Origin: Margaritifera margaritifera
Lineage: Eukaryota > Mollusca > Bivalvia > Unionida > Margaritiferidae
Length of the DNA: 64,000 bases
Direction: 5' to 3'
Assembly (NCBI GenBank): GCA_029931535.1
Contig: JAQPZY010001664.1
Span: forward strand, 4,804,501 to 4,868,500
Shown: in pieces, positions 63,996 to 64,000 of the stretch
Numbering within the stretch: position 1 is the stretch's first letter
Layout: each line of letters opens with the position of its first letter
Program-made: the position numbers and the translations under genes
Notes under the pieces: model-generated
What the model saw: only the letters and a program-made list of their open reading frames with translations
Told to the model about the DNA's origin: nothing
Databases searched by the model: none

Positions 63996-64000
63996 TATTA
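63946..64000. repeat. (AAT)n microsatellite at window edge
   Basis: About 18 AAT units, running to or past the window end. Confidence 0.95.

Overview
The window is animal nuclear DNA: AT-rich, with short spliced exons separated by introns of 1-7 kb that are packed with degenerate tandem arrays, microsatellites, tRNA-derived SINEs, fold-back elements, solo LTRs and a decayed LINE. The repeat style (arrays of about 120-170 bp units, several SINE families, a hairpin-rich fold-back family) and the divergence of the one recognisable protein from vertebrates suggest a lophotrochozoan, most likely a bivalve mollusc. This is inference; no species marker is present.

Two protein genes are supported, arranged tail to tail. 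(1) 5057-36423, + strand: eleven exons encoding the last 361 residues of IFT88, the TPR subunit of the ciliary IFT-B complex. All reading phases join and the chain ends in the family-typical acidic C-terminus. The 5' half of the gene lies left of the window. One intron (10529-12905) carries full minor-spliceosome (U12-type) signals. (2) 61515-52786, - strand: about twelve exons of an F-BAR (FCH)-type protein of about 435 visible residues. The first coding exon(s) were not found, and I could not assign it to a named F-BAR family.

Layout: 1-5056 is repeat-rich sequence upstream of the first visible IFT88 exon. 5057-36423 is IFT88, with introns holding a 37-bp minisatellite grown from a splice donor, a 59-bp minisatellite, an 84-bp array, five or more fold-back copies and several nucleosome-length arrays. 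36424-52680 is intergenic: degenerate arrays, three solo LTRs (two in inverted orientation, one inside a LINE), reverse-transcriptase remnants, SINEs and a 54-bp array. 52683-61515 is the F-BAR gene. 61516-64000 is either its first intron or its promoter side.

The main points for follow-up are the U12-type intron of IFT88 with a fold-back element 35 bp from its branch site; the minisatellite that amplified an authentic 5' splice site; the twin-hairpin fold-back family that has seeded at least three separate tandem arrays; and the unassigned F-BAR gene. No new multigene system was found.
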